The notes under the pieces: model-generated
Told to the model about the DNA's origin: nothing
The model's input: the letters and a program-made list of their open reading frames with translations, nothing else
The model's database searches: none
In this document: positions 9,337 through 18,870 of the stretch, piece after piece
Position numbering within the stretch: the stretch's first letter is position 1
How the letters are laid out: the number at the start of each line of letters is the position of its first letter
Made by a program: the position numbers and the translations under genes
Origin: Candidatus Bealeia paramacronuclearis
GTDB taxonomy: Bacteria; Pseudomonadota; Alphaproteobacteria; UBA9655
Length of the DNA: 64,000 nt
NCBI RefSeq assembly: GCF_035607555.1
Contig: NZ_JAVHWZ010000001.1
Span: 310,001 to 374,000, forward strand
Direction: 5' to 3'

Positions 9337-10011
9337 TCAATTGTAATAGATTCCTATGCCGTCAGAGGAGCAGTCTTTGTGTTTGGGCATAAAGTAATAG
9401 CAAGTCGTTCCCACTAAACCCAGCATAAAACCTAAAGCCCTGTAAGGACGTTGGTCAATGTAGTCACGGGCTCTGATTTGTGTTTTAAAAAAGCTCATTT
9501 CAAGTTGATACCACTCACGCACATTATAAGGTTCTGCGCGTCCAAATTTTTGTTCTAAAGCGGGAAGACAGAATTGAGCTTGATCAAAATCGAGTAGATC
9601 GGGGAATGTTTTCACAAGCTTCATCCCGGTCTCGATTTTTGCTTTTGTATCCTCCTCAAGATCCTCTTTTTCAATCGGCCATCGGGCTAAAAATGAAAAT
9701 ATGTCTGAAATACCACGGAATTTAACAAATTCTTGAATTGTACTTTCGGATTGAAAATAGTCCGATGGTAAATGCTGCACTATCTTTTTTGTGGCACGGA
9801 TGATTTGTTCTTGCATCGGCGTGACGGCGTCTTTAAAATCGACGTCCCCTTGGTAGCTCAGCCAAAACGAATTAAGCTTCTGTACAGAATCTTCATTAAG
9901 ATTATCAAGTTCCCATGAGATTTGCGTACGTCGTCCGCCTTGGGCATTTTCTGACGCAAAAACTAAAACAAGCCCGATAACAAAAGATCCGAAGAAATTT
10001 TTTGATGTCAT
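9337..10011 (-). CDS. hypothetical exported protein
   Basis: 224 residues with a signal peptide (FFGSFVIGLVLVFASENAQG) and a good Shine-Dalgarno (GGGAG) before the ATG at 10011. The body is mostly helical and charged. A hydrophobic stretch near the C-terminus (YRALGFMLGLVGTTCYYF) could anchor it, followed by two cysteines. I do not recognise the family. It sits seven bases upstream of the hydrolase-like gene, so the two are probably cotranscribed. Confidence 0.65.
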   Translation of the reverse strand: MTSKNFFGSFVIGLVLVFASENAQGGRRTQISWELDNLNEDSVQKLNSFWLSYQGDVDFKDAVTPMQEQIIRATKKIVQHLPSDYFQSESTIQEFVKFRGISDIFSFLARWPIEKEDLEEDTKAKIETGMKLVKTFPDLLDFDQAQFCLPALEQKFGRAEPYNVREWYQLEMSFFKTQIRARDYIDQRPYRALGFMLGLVGTTCYYFMPKHKDCSSDGIGIYYN

Positions 10012-10071
10012 TTTAGCTCCCTCTTTTTTGAAAGCTTACCTGAAATCAAAAATGATTCAATGGTGTTGTCC

Positions 10072-10097
10072 GGAGACTCTCTTTAGTGAGAGCCTCC
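10072..10097. other. hairpin in the intergenic region after the phosphoribosyltransferase gene
   Basis: GGAG-A-CTCTC, loop TTTAGT, GAGAG-C-CTCC: nine paired positions with one mismatch. No T-run follows on either strand, so it is not a clear intrinsic terminator. It could protect the 3' end of the minus-strand transcript from 10111-10782. Confidence 0.35.
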
Positions 10098-10110
10098 ATA
10101 AATTGAGAAA

Positions 10111-10782
10111 TTATTGAGGAATTACGGGCAAATGAGCAACTTTCAGAAGAGGGCGACCCTCAAAAGTTTCTTTAATCTTGCCGCCGTGTGATCCATCTGT
10201 TTCACCTTCTGTTGCAACGCAAGCATACGCCAAAATATTTCCTCCAGCTTGATGAACAAGAGAAGATGCCGCTTTCACTGTGGCACCTGTAGAGAAAACA
10301 TCATCAAAAATAATTACGTTTTTCCCTTCAAGGGTTTGGGCTTGATCTTCGCGCATATAGAGCGTCTTAGGTGTTGGGCTCGTAATAGGTGTATAAGTCA
10401 CTTTTTTGAAATCGCCCGACTTATTGGAGCCACGAAAGATCACAAGTGATACATCCGGATTCTTTTCCTGAATATGTTTTGCAAAAATGGCGCCCATGGC
10501 ATTGGCCTTGTCTCCAGGCACCACAATGGCATCTACCTTTTCGAGGATTCCCCGAGATTGAAGCTGCGTATAAAGAGCCTTTGTTGATTCTTGAATTAAA
10601 TGGAGATTGTCTGCAAAATCGTAAACATAGGCGATTTTGACAGGCGCATCCGCGCTAAGCTTTTTAATATCGTAGGTTTTTTCAAAAGTCCCAACCTTCA
10701 ATTTAAATTTATTATCACAATCGCAGGCGTGAAGAGCGGATATCGTTAACAATAAAGAAATTAAAAACGCTATAAGTTTCAT
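10111..10782 (-). CDS. phosphoribosyltransferase-like protein with signal peptide
   Basis: 223 residues. A Sec signal peptide (MKLIAFLISLLLTISALHAC) precedes a type I phosphoribosyltransferase fold. The PRPP-binding motif is NVIIFDDVFSTGATVKAA near residue 155, with a second conserved segment VDAIVVPGDKANAMGAIFAK that resembles the adenine phosphoribosyltransferase substrate region. The Cys at position 20 gives a possible lipobox (SALHAC, weak), so it is either periplasmic or a lipoprotein. PRPP is a cytoplasmic metabolite, so an exported enzyme of this class is odd; it may act in a host cell or use another ligand. A GGAG Shine-Dalgarno supports the start. It follows lysK by 19 bases. Confidence 0.8.
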   Translation of the reverse strand: MKLIAFLISLLLTISALHACDCDNKFKLKVGTFEKTYDIKKLSADAPVKIAYVYDFADNLHLIQESTKALYTQLQSRGILEKVDAIVVPGDKANAMGAIFAKHIQEKNPDVSLVIFRGSNKSGDFKKVTYTPITSPTPKTLYMREDQAQTLEGKNVIIFDDVFSTGATVKAASSLVHQAGGNILAYACVATEGETDGSHGGKIKETFEGRPLLKVAHLPVIPQ

Positions 10783-10801
10783 AATTATTTCTCCGTTTTA
10801 A

Positions 10802-12373
10802 TTATTTTCTTAAAATCGCCTCTTCGATAAGGCGACGCATTTCTTCAACACCATAAAGGGCAATGAAGGATCCCATACGGGGGCCCTCGTCTTGACCAAG
10901 AAGAATCTGGTAAAGACACAAGAACCACTCGCGAAGATTTGTGTAATTGTGGCGTTTTCCCACCTCAAAAACGAGAGCTTGAAGGGCTTCTGCATCAGGA
11001 GACACATCCTTGAGGCTTTTATGAAGGTCCTCAAGGGCCTCCTTTTCGATATCTGTGGGGGCGCGATAGTGCTTGTTGGGTTTGACAAAGTCTCTGTAAT
11101 AAATGAGCGCATACTCAACCAATCGATCCAAAAGCGGCATCTTTGGAGGTGTGGCTTCGGACGCATAACGGGAAATAAATCCCCACAAAACGGCCTTGTC
11201 TTCCGTATTGCAAACAGAGGCCAAATTTAAAAGGATCCCAAATGTCAAAGGTAGTTCGACTTGAGGGGGATGGCCTTGATGAATGTGCCACACTGGATTA
11301 TTCAAGCGTTGCTCGGGGGTTTGGGTTTCATACGCATTTAAAAAGTTCACATAATCGTCAACCTGGCGGGGGATCACATCAAAATACAGGCGTTTGGCTT
11401 TACGGGGCGATTGATACATGTAATACGCCAAACTTTCCTGAGGCGCATACTTAAGCCAATCTTCAATAGAAAGACCATTGCCTTTGGACTTTGAGATCTT
11501 GGTACCTTGTTGGTCCAAAAAAAGCTCATAGTTAAAGCCTTCTGGGGGTTCCTTTCCAAGAACACGGCAAATGCGACTTGAGAGTTTAACCGAATCAATG
11601 AGGTCTTTCCCTGACATTTCATAGTTCACATCAAAAGCGGCCCAACGCATGCCCCAATCTGCCTTCCATTGGAGTTTACAATGCCCACCCGTAACAGGAG
11701 ATTCTACTTTTTTGCCATCTTCATCTTCGAACACGATCGTGCCGCGCTCAGGATGACGTTCTAAAATAGGCACTTGAAGAACACGACCTGAAAGAGGACT
11801 TACGGGCAAAAAGGGGCTATAGGTCGCACGTCTTTCGGGCCCCAAAGTGGGAAGAATAATATTGATGATTTCTTCATAGTGCTCGAGAACTTTTTGTAGC
11901 ATCACATCAAACGTGCCTGCTTTGTACTGCTCGGAGGAGCTGATGAATTCATAGTCAAATCCAAAAGAGTCTAAAAAGGCCTTCAATCGTGCATTATTGT
12001 GATGCCCAAAACTTTGGTGGGTTCCAAAAGGATCAGGAATTTGCGTGAGAGGTTTTCCCAAATGAGGCGCAATGATGTCTTTATTGGGGATATTATCAGG
12101 CACTTTTCTCAGCCCATCCATATCATCCGAGACTGCATAAAGACGCGTTGGAATGTCAGACAAAAGAGAAAAGGCATGGCGCACCATTGTAGTGCGCGCA
12201 ACTTCACCAAATGTTCCAATATGAGGAAGTCCTGAAGGTCCATACCCCGTTTCAAAAAGAATATATCCTTTGGAAGGAACCTCTCCTTTGAGCTTTTCAA
12301 GGATTTTTTTAGCCTCTTCAAAAGGCCAAGATTGGGAGGTTTCAGCGACGTGGCGAAGGTGATCTCGTGTCAT
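10802..12373 (-). CDS. lysK: lysyl-tRNA synthetase, class I
   Basis: 523 residues. The HIGH-type motif is GLPHIGTF (near residue 47) and the KMSKS-type motif is [10 protein letters not shown] zinc/anticodon helical C-terminal region follows. Class I LysRS is the archaeal-type enzyme that alphaproteobacteria use in place of class II LysS, so this gene is a lineage marker. It charges tRNA-Lys in the cytoplasm. It lies upstream of the exported phosphoribosyltransferase on the same strand. Confidence 0.96.
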   Translation of the reverse strand: MTRDHLRHVAETSQSWPFEEAKKILEKLKGEVPSKGYILFETGYGPSGLPHIGTFGEVARTTMVRHAFSLLSDIPTRLYAVSDDMDGLRKVPDNIPNKDIIAPHLGKPLTQIPDPFGTHQSFGHHNNARLKAFLDSFGFDYEFISSSEQYKAGTFDVMLQKVLEHYEEIINIILPTLGPERRATYSPFLPVSPLSGRVLQVPILERHPERGTIVFEDEDGKKVESPVTGGHCKLQWKADWGMRWAAFDVNYEMSGKDLIDSVKLSSRICRVLGKEPPEGFNYELFLDQQGTKISKSKGNGLSIEDWLKYAPQESLAYYMYQSPRKAKRLYFDVIPRQVDDYVNFLNAYETQTPEQRLNNPVWHIHQGHPPQVELPLTFGILLNLASVCNTEDKAVLWGFISRYASEATPPKMPLLDRLVEYALIYYRDFVKPNKHYRAPTDIEKEALEDLHKSLKDVSPDAEALQALVFEVGKRHNYTNLREWFLCLYQILLGQDEGPRMGSFIALYGVEEMRRLIEEAILRK

Positions 12374-12636
12374 AATGTCATCTCAATTTAACTGATTTTC
12401 GAGAAAATAAACGTACCCTAGTCAAGTATCATAGAGAATACGCACGAGGAAAGTTATTTTTATTTAAAAGCGGACGAAATATCCAAAAATAGTTTCCCAA
12501 AAAGAGGGCGGAGTGTTTTCGTGAACTTTTACAATCTGCGCCTCATTGAAAAAACTCATTGCGATTTTGCTCAGGGGTTTGTCGGGGGATGGATTGAGAA
12601 TTTCGATAATCCTTGAAATACTGCTTTTGACTATAA

Positions 12637-13719
12637 CACGAGTTACGCAGTTTGCAGGAGAAGAGAGAAGAGATAAGGTGAGAGGGAATATTTATTAAAT
12701 GAGAAGAAATGATGTCTCGACACAAATGCACAAAATCACTTTATCGTTCATTTTTACAAGCCAGCAGTGTGCGCTATTCAGGGTTGGCACTTTCGGAGGT
12801 GTCACCGATTCCATTGTCGCATGACAGCGTCAATCGATGGTTGAGTTCTAGTGCATTGCGTCCGAGCGGAGTGTGGAATCTTACTCAATCTCTTATTAAC
12901 AAGAAAGAACCTTGTTTTTTAGTATGTGACGATACAATTTTGGATAAAAATCGGAGCGAGAAGATAGAGCTTGTGCATTATCAGTATTCTGGGAATGCCC
13001 ATGATGTTATTGCGGGGATAGGTCTTGTCAATTTGGTATGGCATGGCCTGAGGAGTCATGACTCTATTCCTGTTGATTATCGTATTTATGATAAAGCCAG
13101 CGATGGCAAAAGCAAGAATGACCATTTCAGGGAAATGTTAAAGCTGGCTCAAGACAGAGGGATAAATCCGGATGACGTGGTTGCAGACGCTTGGTACTCG
13201 AGCTTGAATAATCTGAAGGCCATTGAATCCATAGGCTGGACATGGGTGATGGGGTTGAAGAAAAACAGGAAAGTGAATCGTGGAGAAACTCTTGAAAAGC
13301 TGGACATTCCAGATGAAGGACTGAAAGTTCACTTACGCGGATATGGATGGATTACTGTTTTCCGGTTTGTTGCCAAAAACGGTCGCACGGATTATATCGG
13401 AACCAATAGGGATAATCCCTCTCGTGATCATATTGAACTGGTCATGAAATCGCGTTGGAAAATCGAAGTTTATCATCGGGAATTAAAGCAAACATGCGGT
13501 CTTGAACGCTGTCAGTCTCGCACGGGACGAGCCCAAAGAAATCATATATTTCTTGCCATTTCGGCTTGGATTCAAAGATTTAAAAGACGACTTGCTGGAG
13601 GCTTCTCTTTTTATCAGCAGCAGTGGGATGTTATTAAGCATGATATCTCTAGAGAAATAACAAAACTCATGTCTTTCGCTTAGATTCCCACCCTTTTGCT
13701 GCAAACTGCGTAACTCGTG
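12637..13719 (+). mobile_element. IS701/IS4-superfamily insertion sequence, copy 1
   Basis: 1,083 bases with 21-base terminal inverted repeats beginning CACGAGTTACGCAGTTTGCA. The flanks are direct repeats TATAA (12632-12636 and 13720-13724), a 5-base target duplication. A second copy of the same length lies at 52285-53367 on the opposite strand, with an identical transposase. Intact ends and an intact gene suggest recent activity. Confidence 0.93.
12709..13683 (+). CDS. DDE transposase, IS701-like
   Basis: 324 residues, RNase H-fold transposase of the IS4/IS701 superfamily. The first catalytic Asp is in FLVCDDTILDKN, the second in VVADAWYSS, and the Glu lies in the C-terminal block KSRWKIEVYHRELKQTCGL, which carries the Y-(x)-R-E-type signature. 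It is identical in translation to the gene at 52321-53295 and appears full length. Two ATGs in tandem make the start ambiguous by one codon. Confidence 0.93.
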   Translation: MMSRHKCTKSLYRSFLQASSVRYSGLALSEVSPIPLSHDSVNRWLSSSALRPSGVWNLTQSLINKKEPCFLVCDDTILDKNRSEKIELVHYQYSGNAHDVIAGIGLVNLVWHGLRSHDSIPVDYRIYDKASDGKSKNDHFREMLKLAQDRGINPDDVVADAWYSSLNNLKAIESIGWTWVMGLKKNRKVNRGETLEKLDIPDEGLKVHLRGYGWITVFRFVAKNGRTDYIGTNRDNPSRDHIELVMKSRWKIEVYHRELKQTCGLERCQSRTGRAQRNHIFLAISAWIQRFKRRLAGGFSFYQQQWDVIKHDISREITKLMSFA

Positions 13720-14297
13720 TATAAGCGTATTATGATCTAAATGTGCAAATTTTTCTGGACACCAATTTTCTATTTTTTGAGAAAGCACTGAGGCACTGGC
13801 CCAATTCTTTTTTAATTCTGAAAGATAAGTGTCAAGCTCCTCTTTCGTTGCACAGGAAAGAGGCGTCTTGTGATCATCCTTCCAGGTTTGCAACTGGTTT
13901 CTAAGCTGAGGAAGGTGTTGAGAGATCACCTTCTTTGTTGCCGAAAACAAAAGGTTGGGCTCAGCTGTTTCAATTCTTAAAGTTTGTTCGTCAATTACAG
14001 CATATTGTTGTTGCACATCTCTTTTAAACTTTGCATAGGCCGATTTAAATGATTCAGGATCCAAAGGAGTTGCCAAAAGCGAATCCAGAGCTATCACAAA
14101 GAAAAAAACAAGGCCCCAAAAACATTTCATGCAAATTATATTTTTTGGAATGTTCATTTTTCCCCAAATATTTTTTCGTTATTTAACTTTGAAATTAGTA
14201 TTAAGTCAATACAATTAATATATTGCTAATTTTTAATAAAATTAAATTTTAAAAATAGACTTTCAGGATCTTTTCCTTGTTTTGAATTAAAGTTATT

Positions 14298-15467
14298 ATG
14301 AGTCATTATAAAAACGCAAATGAGACACACATGTTTCCTAAACCTAAAAATCCTTGTTTTTCTTCCGGGCCCACGGCCAAACGTCCAGGATGGTCTATTC
14401 AAGCACTCGAAGACGTTTTGGTAGGAAGATCACATCGCGCAAAAGTCGCCTTAAAGCGCATCCAAGAAGTGATCGATTTAACGCGTGAAGTTCTCCAAAT
14501 CCCACAAGATTATTATGTGGGGATTGTGCCCGGATCCTGTACAGGGGCTATGGAGATGGCCCTTTGGAATCTTTTGGGACCTCAACCTGTGGACGCTTAT
14601 GCGTGGGATGTTTTTGGAAAATTGTGGGTCGATGATGTGAAGGATCAATTGAAATTAAAGAGCACAAGAACGTTCATTGAAACACAAGGCCGAATGCCTC
14701 CTTTTCAAGATGATGAACCCTTTCGAGATATTGTTCTCACCTGGAATGGCACGACGACGGGCGCGTGGATTCCTGATTTGAACTGGCTTCAAAATGACAG
14801 GTCGGGCCTTGTCATTGCGGATACGACTTCTGCTCTTTTGGCAATAGAAGTGGAATGGAAAAAACTCGATGCCGCGGCCTTTTCCTGGCAAAAAGGTTTG
14901 GGAGGGGAAGCCGCCCATGGAATTCTCGTTCTAAGTCCCAAAGCGATTGCGCGTTTGGAGTCTTATACCCCCCCTTGGCCAATGCCAAGGCTTTTGCGCC
15001 TTAAAAAAGACGGCATCTTTTTGAAAAGCATTTTTGAGGGGCAAACTTTGAACACGCCATCCCTCCTTTGTATTGAAGACGCGCGGGATGCCCTTTTGTG
15101 GTGTCAATCTCAAGGTGGACTTCCCGCTTTGGTGGAACGTTCTCAAAAGAATCTCAAGGTTGTGTCTAATTGGGTAGCACAAACCCCTTGGGTTGACTTC
15201 TTGGTGAAAAATCCAAAATTTCGAAGTTCGTCCTCTATTACGCTTGATCTCATTGATGTGCCTGAATCACTGAAATGGGATGTCATTCATGGAATTCGGG
15301 ATGCGTTGGATGCTGAAAATGTCGCCTATGATATTAATGGTCATATTCTTTCAAGTCCTTGTCTAAGACTCTGGGGAGGGCCCATGATAGACTCACAAGA
15401 TATGGAAAAAATTCTGCCGTGGATAGACCGGGCATACAAAAAAGTTATCAACGAAATCAAAAAGTAA
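14298..15467 (+). CDS. serC: phosphoserine aminotransferase
   Basis: 389 residues, fold type I PLP enzyme of the alphaproteobacterial SerC subtype. It opens NPCFSSGPTAKRPGWSI, has VGIVPGSCTGAMEMALWNLL for phosphate binding, ADTTSALLA for the PLP-ring Asp, and the PLP lysine in FSWQKGLGGEAAHG. It makes 3-phosphoserine from 3-phosphohydroxypyruvate in serine synthesis. SerA is not adjacent, whereas it usually is in free-living relatives. The ATG at 14331 (MFPKPKNP) is an alternative start. Confidence 0.93.
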   Translation: MSHYKNANETHMFPKPKNPCFSSGPTAKRPGWSIQALEDVLVGRSHRAKVALKRIQEVIDLTREVLQIPQDYYVGIVPGSCTGAMEMALWNLLGPQPVDAYAWDVFGKLWVDDVKDQLKLKSTRTFIETQGRMPPFQDDEPFRDIVLTWNGTTTGAWIPDLNWLQNDRSGLVIADTTSALLAIEVEWKKLDAAAFSWQKGLGGEAAHGILVLSPKAIARLESYTPPWPMPRLLRLKKDGIFLKSIFEGQTLNTPSLLCIEDARDALLWCQSQGGLPALVERSQKNLKVVSNWVAQTPWVDFLVKNPKFRSSSSITLDLIDVPESLKWDVIHGIRDALDAENVAYDINGHILSSPCLRLWGGPMIDSQDMEKILPWIDRAYKKVINEIKK

Positions 15468-15552
15468 AATACATTTAATACCTTTTTAATTTCCCCTTAG
15501 GGGGATCTTAACCTCTTTTTGCTAGCCTCTTATGTGACAGGTGAGGTGATCA

Positions 15553-15801
15553 ATGACAAAGGTATTTTATTTATCAATATTCTTCATAATCACAACCTCA
15601 AGTTTAGGGGCGTACGTACCTGAATGCCCTTACTTTAATAATAAAAAATCCTGCCTTCAGGCGGTCGATGAAAATTATGACACCTCATTTGAATATATCC
15701 GTGAAGACTATTTTGAAGACAGCATAAGCCCCCTTATTGAAGCGGCTCTCGACATTAAAAAACTCGAGTCCTTAGCCTGTGAGAAGACGTGTTATAATTG
15801 A
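15553..15801 (+). CDS. small exported cysteine-containing protein
   Basis: 82 residues with a signal peptide (FYLSIFFIITTSSLGAY), a strong Shine-Dalgarno (GAGGTGATC) and an acidic mature part with four cysteines (PECPYF, KSCLQ, LACEKTC), enough for two disulfides. No recognised family. It ends seven bases before the convergent mutL stop. The good ribosome site and clean secretion signal argue that it is real despite its size. Confidence 0.65.
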   Translation: MTKVFYLSIFFIITTSSLGAYVPECPYFNNKKSCLQAVDENYDTSFEYIREDYFEDSISPLIEAALDIKKLESLACEKTCYN

Positions 15802-15808
15802 AACACAA

Positions 15809-17596
15809 CTACTTACGCCCAAAGAGTTTTTCGACATCGGAAAGTTTGAGCTCCACGTAAGTGGGGCGACCATGGTTGCATTGGGCAGAATAAGCGGTGG
15901 ATTCCATTTGGCGCAACAGCGCATTCATTTCTTCGATTTGCATACGGCGACCTGCGCGCACGCTACCATGACACGCCATGGAAGAACAGACCGCATCAAG
16001 ACGGTCTTGTAAGGAAAGAGCCTCTCCTAATTCAGAAAGTTCATCGGCCAAATCTTGAAGAAGAGATTTGGGGTTGATCTCTCCCAAGGCTGCAGGAATT
16101 TCGCGCACGAGAAGAGATTGGTCTCCCAAAGCTTCAATCCCAAGACCACAAGCGCCAAGATCATTTTTCAGCGTTAAAAGACGAGCGCAATCAGCCTCTT
16201 TCAATTCGACCACTTCGGGAATCAAAAGCATTTGCCGGGGCACGTTTTGCGTCATGCGCGCGGCTTTTAACGATTCATAAACCAGCCGCTCGTGGGCTGC
16301 GTGTTGATCAACAATAACAATGCCCGAAGGGGTTTCTGAAATAATATAGGTACTATGCAATTGGGCACGGGCTTGACCTAAAGGACCATATTGAATTTGA
16401 GGGGTTGGAGTTTCTTCATAAGTCGATTCATTTTCTGAGAGGTGAGAATAAACTGGCACTTCAAAGGGCGCCACAAGGCTTTGAGACGGAGGTGTAAAAG
16501 CGGGCCTATGAGATGCAGCTAAATGTAACTTGCCTTGATTGAGCGGTAACATTGGGGGCCTCAGGGCAGCAATGGCAACCTGTGCTGTATGAGAAGAGGC
16601 ACGTTGACTTTCCCCATGAATCCCATGGCGGATGGCGCTGATCATCAAACTCCTCACTTTTTGGACATCTTGAAAACGGACTTCAGTTTTAGCGGGGTGG
16701 ACATTCATATCCACAGCCTCAGGCGGTAATGTCAGAAAAAGGGCCACCAAGGGATGACGATCTCGTGCCAAAACATCTTGGTATGCAGCTTTAATCACCC
16801 CCATCAAAACGCGATCTTTAACGGGGCGTTGGTTCACAAAAAGATACTGATGGTTCGCGGTTGCCCGATGATATGTGGGCAAAGAAACATAACCTTTTAC
16901 GACATAACCATCGCGCTCCAAATCGAGAGGAATAGAATTTTCCATAAATTCTCCACCCATAATCTCTTGAAGGCGATCCATGAGATTTTTTTGCGCTCGA
17001 TAATTAAAAATAACCCGCTGATCATCTTTTAAAGAAAGCCCCACCTGTGGATGAGCCATCGCCAAACGATCCAGACTTTCTCGAATGGCTTGAAGTTCGG
17101 TTGTAGTGGCTCGTAAGAATTTAAGGCGTGCTGGGGTTGCATAAAAAAGATCACGCACTTCAATGAGGGTTCCCGAAAGCCTTTGTGCGGGTTTAAGCGG
17201 AGATTTCGTACCCCCTTCAATAGAAAATGTCCAAGCGTCTTGAGCGCCTTCGTAAAGGCTCGTGATGTGAAGACGACTCACCGATCCAATAGAAGGTAAT
17301 GCTTCCCCTCGGAATCCCAAGGTCGAAATCTGGAATAAATTGCTGTCTTTGAGCTTTGATGTGGCATGACGCTCAACCGCCAATTGCAGTTCTTCCTCCG
17401 TCATTCCACATCCATTATCACTTACCGAAATATAGCTTTTCCCCCCATCGCGAACGATCACATCAATTTGTGTGGCACCGGCATCAATTGAATTTTCCAC
17501 CAATTCTTTAATTGCCGAAAAAGGGCGTTCAATCACCTCGCCTGCGGCAATTTGATTGATGAGATGGGGTTCAAGAAGACGGATACGTGAGGTCAT
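15809..17596 (-). CDS. mutL: DNA mismatch repair protein MutL
   Basis: 595 residues. The N-terminal GHKL ATPase has ELVENSIDAGAT, VSDNGCGM and TLGFRGEALPSI. The C-terminal endonuclease domain carries the metal motif DQHAAHERLVYE (DQHA-x2-E-x4-E), ACHGSVRAG and CNHGRP, so this is the nicking type of MutL rather than the MutH-dependent type. It overlaps pgi by four bases (ATGA). Confidence 0.97.
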   Translation of the reverse strand: MTSRIRLLEPHLINQIAAGEVIERPFSAIKELVENSIDAGATQIDVIVRDGGKSYISVSDNGCGMTEEELQLAVERHATSKLKDSNLFQISTLGFRGEALPSIGSVSRLHITSLYEGAQDAWTFSIEGGTKSPLKPAQRLSGTLIEVRDLFYATPARLKFLRATTTELQAIRESLDRLAMAHPQVGLSLKDDQRVIFNYRAQKNLMDRLQEIMGGEFMENSIPLDLERDGYVVKGYVSLPTYHRATANHQYLFVNQRPVKDRVLMGVIKAAYQDVLARDRHPLVALFLTLPPEAVDMNVHPAKTEVRFQDVQKVRSLMISAIRHGIHGESQRASSHTAQVAIAALRPPMLPLNQGKLHLAASHRPAFTPPSQSLVAPFEVPVYSHLSENESTYEETPTPQIQYGPLGQARAQLHSTYIISETPSGIVIVDQHAAHERLVYESLKAARMTQNVPRQMLLIPEVVELKEADCARLLTLKNDLGACGLGIEALGDQSLLVREIPAALGEINPKSLLQDLADELSELGEALSLQDRLDAVCSSMACHGSVRAGRRMQIEEMNALLRQMESTAYSAQCNHGRPTYVELKLSDVEKLFGRK

Positions 17597-18747
17597 GCAG
17601 CTAAAATCTGACGTGTAAGTTCTTTTCCGTGCTCAACGGCGGGCTGATCAAACGCATTCACATCCAAAAGATCAGCGGTGACAATGGTTTCAATCATAAA
17701 GTGCATTAAAAGTGAGCCCAAACTTGTTTCGTTTAAAGTCTCCAAATGGACCACACGAAGGGGGCATCCTCGAGATGCCAAAGTCTCAATAGTGGCCTCT
17801 TGTTCGGCGACAATCAAATCCCCCATGGTCTTTCCTTCAAACAAGGGGATGCCTTCGACTTTCCATCCCAAACCTTTTTGAGACGTTGTGATAATGGTGA
17901 AGAATTTATCCTGAGGACCATCCAAGTATAGTTGAAGTTGGCTGTGTTGATCAACAGTACCTAAAGATTCAATCGGTGTGAACCCCTTGGTCTCTTTTCC
18001 TAAACTTTCTGCCCACAATTGCTTCCACCAAAAGGCAAAAGGCAAAAGTCGATCACAATAGGGCATGAGAACATGATTGGGCTTGTCCAATTTAAGATGA
18101 CAATAACTTGCCACAAAGGCAGGACCTGATACATCCGCCTCATGAGCTTCAAGTGCTTTTTGTGCGCCCTCTAAAAGGGCAGAAACATCAACTCCAGAAA
18201 TTAAGGCGGGAAGCAGCCCTACAACTGAAAAACAAGAAAAACGTCCCCCAATATCTTGAGGATGATCCAAAATTGTTACACCCCAAGATTCTCCTAATTT
18301 TCGCAAAGGATTGGGCGTAGGCTCTGTAATCATGACGACATTGGAAAGAATAGCATTTCCCCAAACGGCTTTGAGGGTCAATGTTTGCATTAAAGTTTCA
18401 ACTGTAGATCCTGATTTTGAGACAATCACAATTCCCGTGGTTTTGGGGTTGAGGCGCACAAAAAGTCTTTCAAAAGTATCTGGATCCACATTATCCATAA
18501 AATGAATCCGAGCGGAGGGAGCTTTGGAAAGAGCACACAATGTTTTAGCGCCAAGGCTCGACCCCCCTGTTCCACAAATGAGCACATCTTGAAAGCGACT
18601 TTGAAAATCTTTGGCAATGACCTCAAGAGATTTTAAATGATTACGTTCATAAACAGACCTCAGGGGTGCATAAGATTGAGAATCAAAGTCAAGACTTTGT
18701 GTTCCCGTGGGAACCTTCACATTGCGATAAGTGGTTTGATAAAGCAT
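17593..18747 (-). CDS. pgi: glucose-6-phosphate isomerase
   Basis: 384 residues, shorter than the E. coli enzyme (549) but with all active-site blocks: GTGGSSLGAKTL, VSKSGSTVETLMQ, the Glu and His in ESLGKETKGFTPIESLG and VDQHSQLQLYL, and the C-terminal QPAVEHGKELT with the catalytic-site Lys. It interconverts glucose-6-phosphate and fructose-6-phosphate. Its last codons overlap mutL, so the two are cotranscribed. Confidence 0.94.
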   Translation of the reverse strand: MLYQTTYRNVKVPTGTQSLDFDSQSYAPLRSVYERNHLKSLEVIAKDFQSRFQDVLICGTGGSSLGAKTLCALSKAPSARIHFMDNVDPDTFERLFVRLNPKTTGIVIVSKSGSTVETLMQTLTLKAVWGNAILSNVVMITEPTPNPLRKLGESWGVTILDHPQDIGGRFSCFSVVGLLPALISGVDVSALLEGAQKALEAHEADVSGPAFVASYCHLKLDKPNHVLMPYCDRLLPFAFWWKQLWAESLGKETKGFTPIESLGTVDQHSQLQLYLDGPQDKFFTIITTSQKGLGWKVEGIPLFEGKTMGDLIVAEQEATIETLASRGCPLRVVHLETLNETSLGSLLMHFMIETIVTADLLDVNAFDQPAVEHGKELTRQILAA

Positions 18748-18787
18748 GAGTCTTATTTCCTAAGGTTAACAAATGAGGAACCTCTAT

Positions 18788-18815
18788 TGTCATCCCCGCG
18801 CAGGAGGGGGTCCAT
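18788..18815. repeat. short palindromic intergenic repeat
   Basis: The segment TGTCATCCCCGCGCAGGAGG, continuing GGGTCCAT, is of the widespread proteobacterial family in which a CCCCGC arm faces a GGGG arm. It lies in the 120-base gap between pgi and the DUF3035 gene. Confidence 0.5.
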
Positions 18816-18870
18816 AAACAAATAGAAAAACTGGCTGCCGTGCTGAGTGGGCGCTTATAATGATGGCCTC

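Larger units (their letters stand above)
12464..14157 (-). pseudogene. exported hypothetical protein interrupted by an IS701-like element
   Basis: The 5' part (14157 to 13725) encodes a signal peptide (FWGLVFFFVIALDSLLAT) and a helical domain ending EKFAHLDHNTL. The 3' part lies beyond the IS (12636 to 12464) and reads VKSSISRIIEILNPSPDKPL through to FWETIFGYFVRF and a TAA at 12464. Removing the IS and one copy of the 5-base target repeat joins the two in frame to give 201 residues, so the gene was intact before insertion. I do not recognise the family. The insertion separates the C-terminal 57 residues. Confidence 0.8.

Noticed and set aside
13483-13720. Apparent C-terminal extension of the exported gene at 13725-14157
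   Set aside because: These codons come from the IS antisense strand, not from the original gene, whose true 3' end is at 12464.
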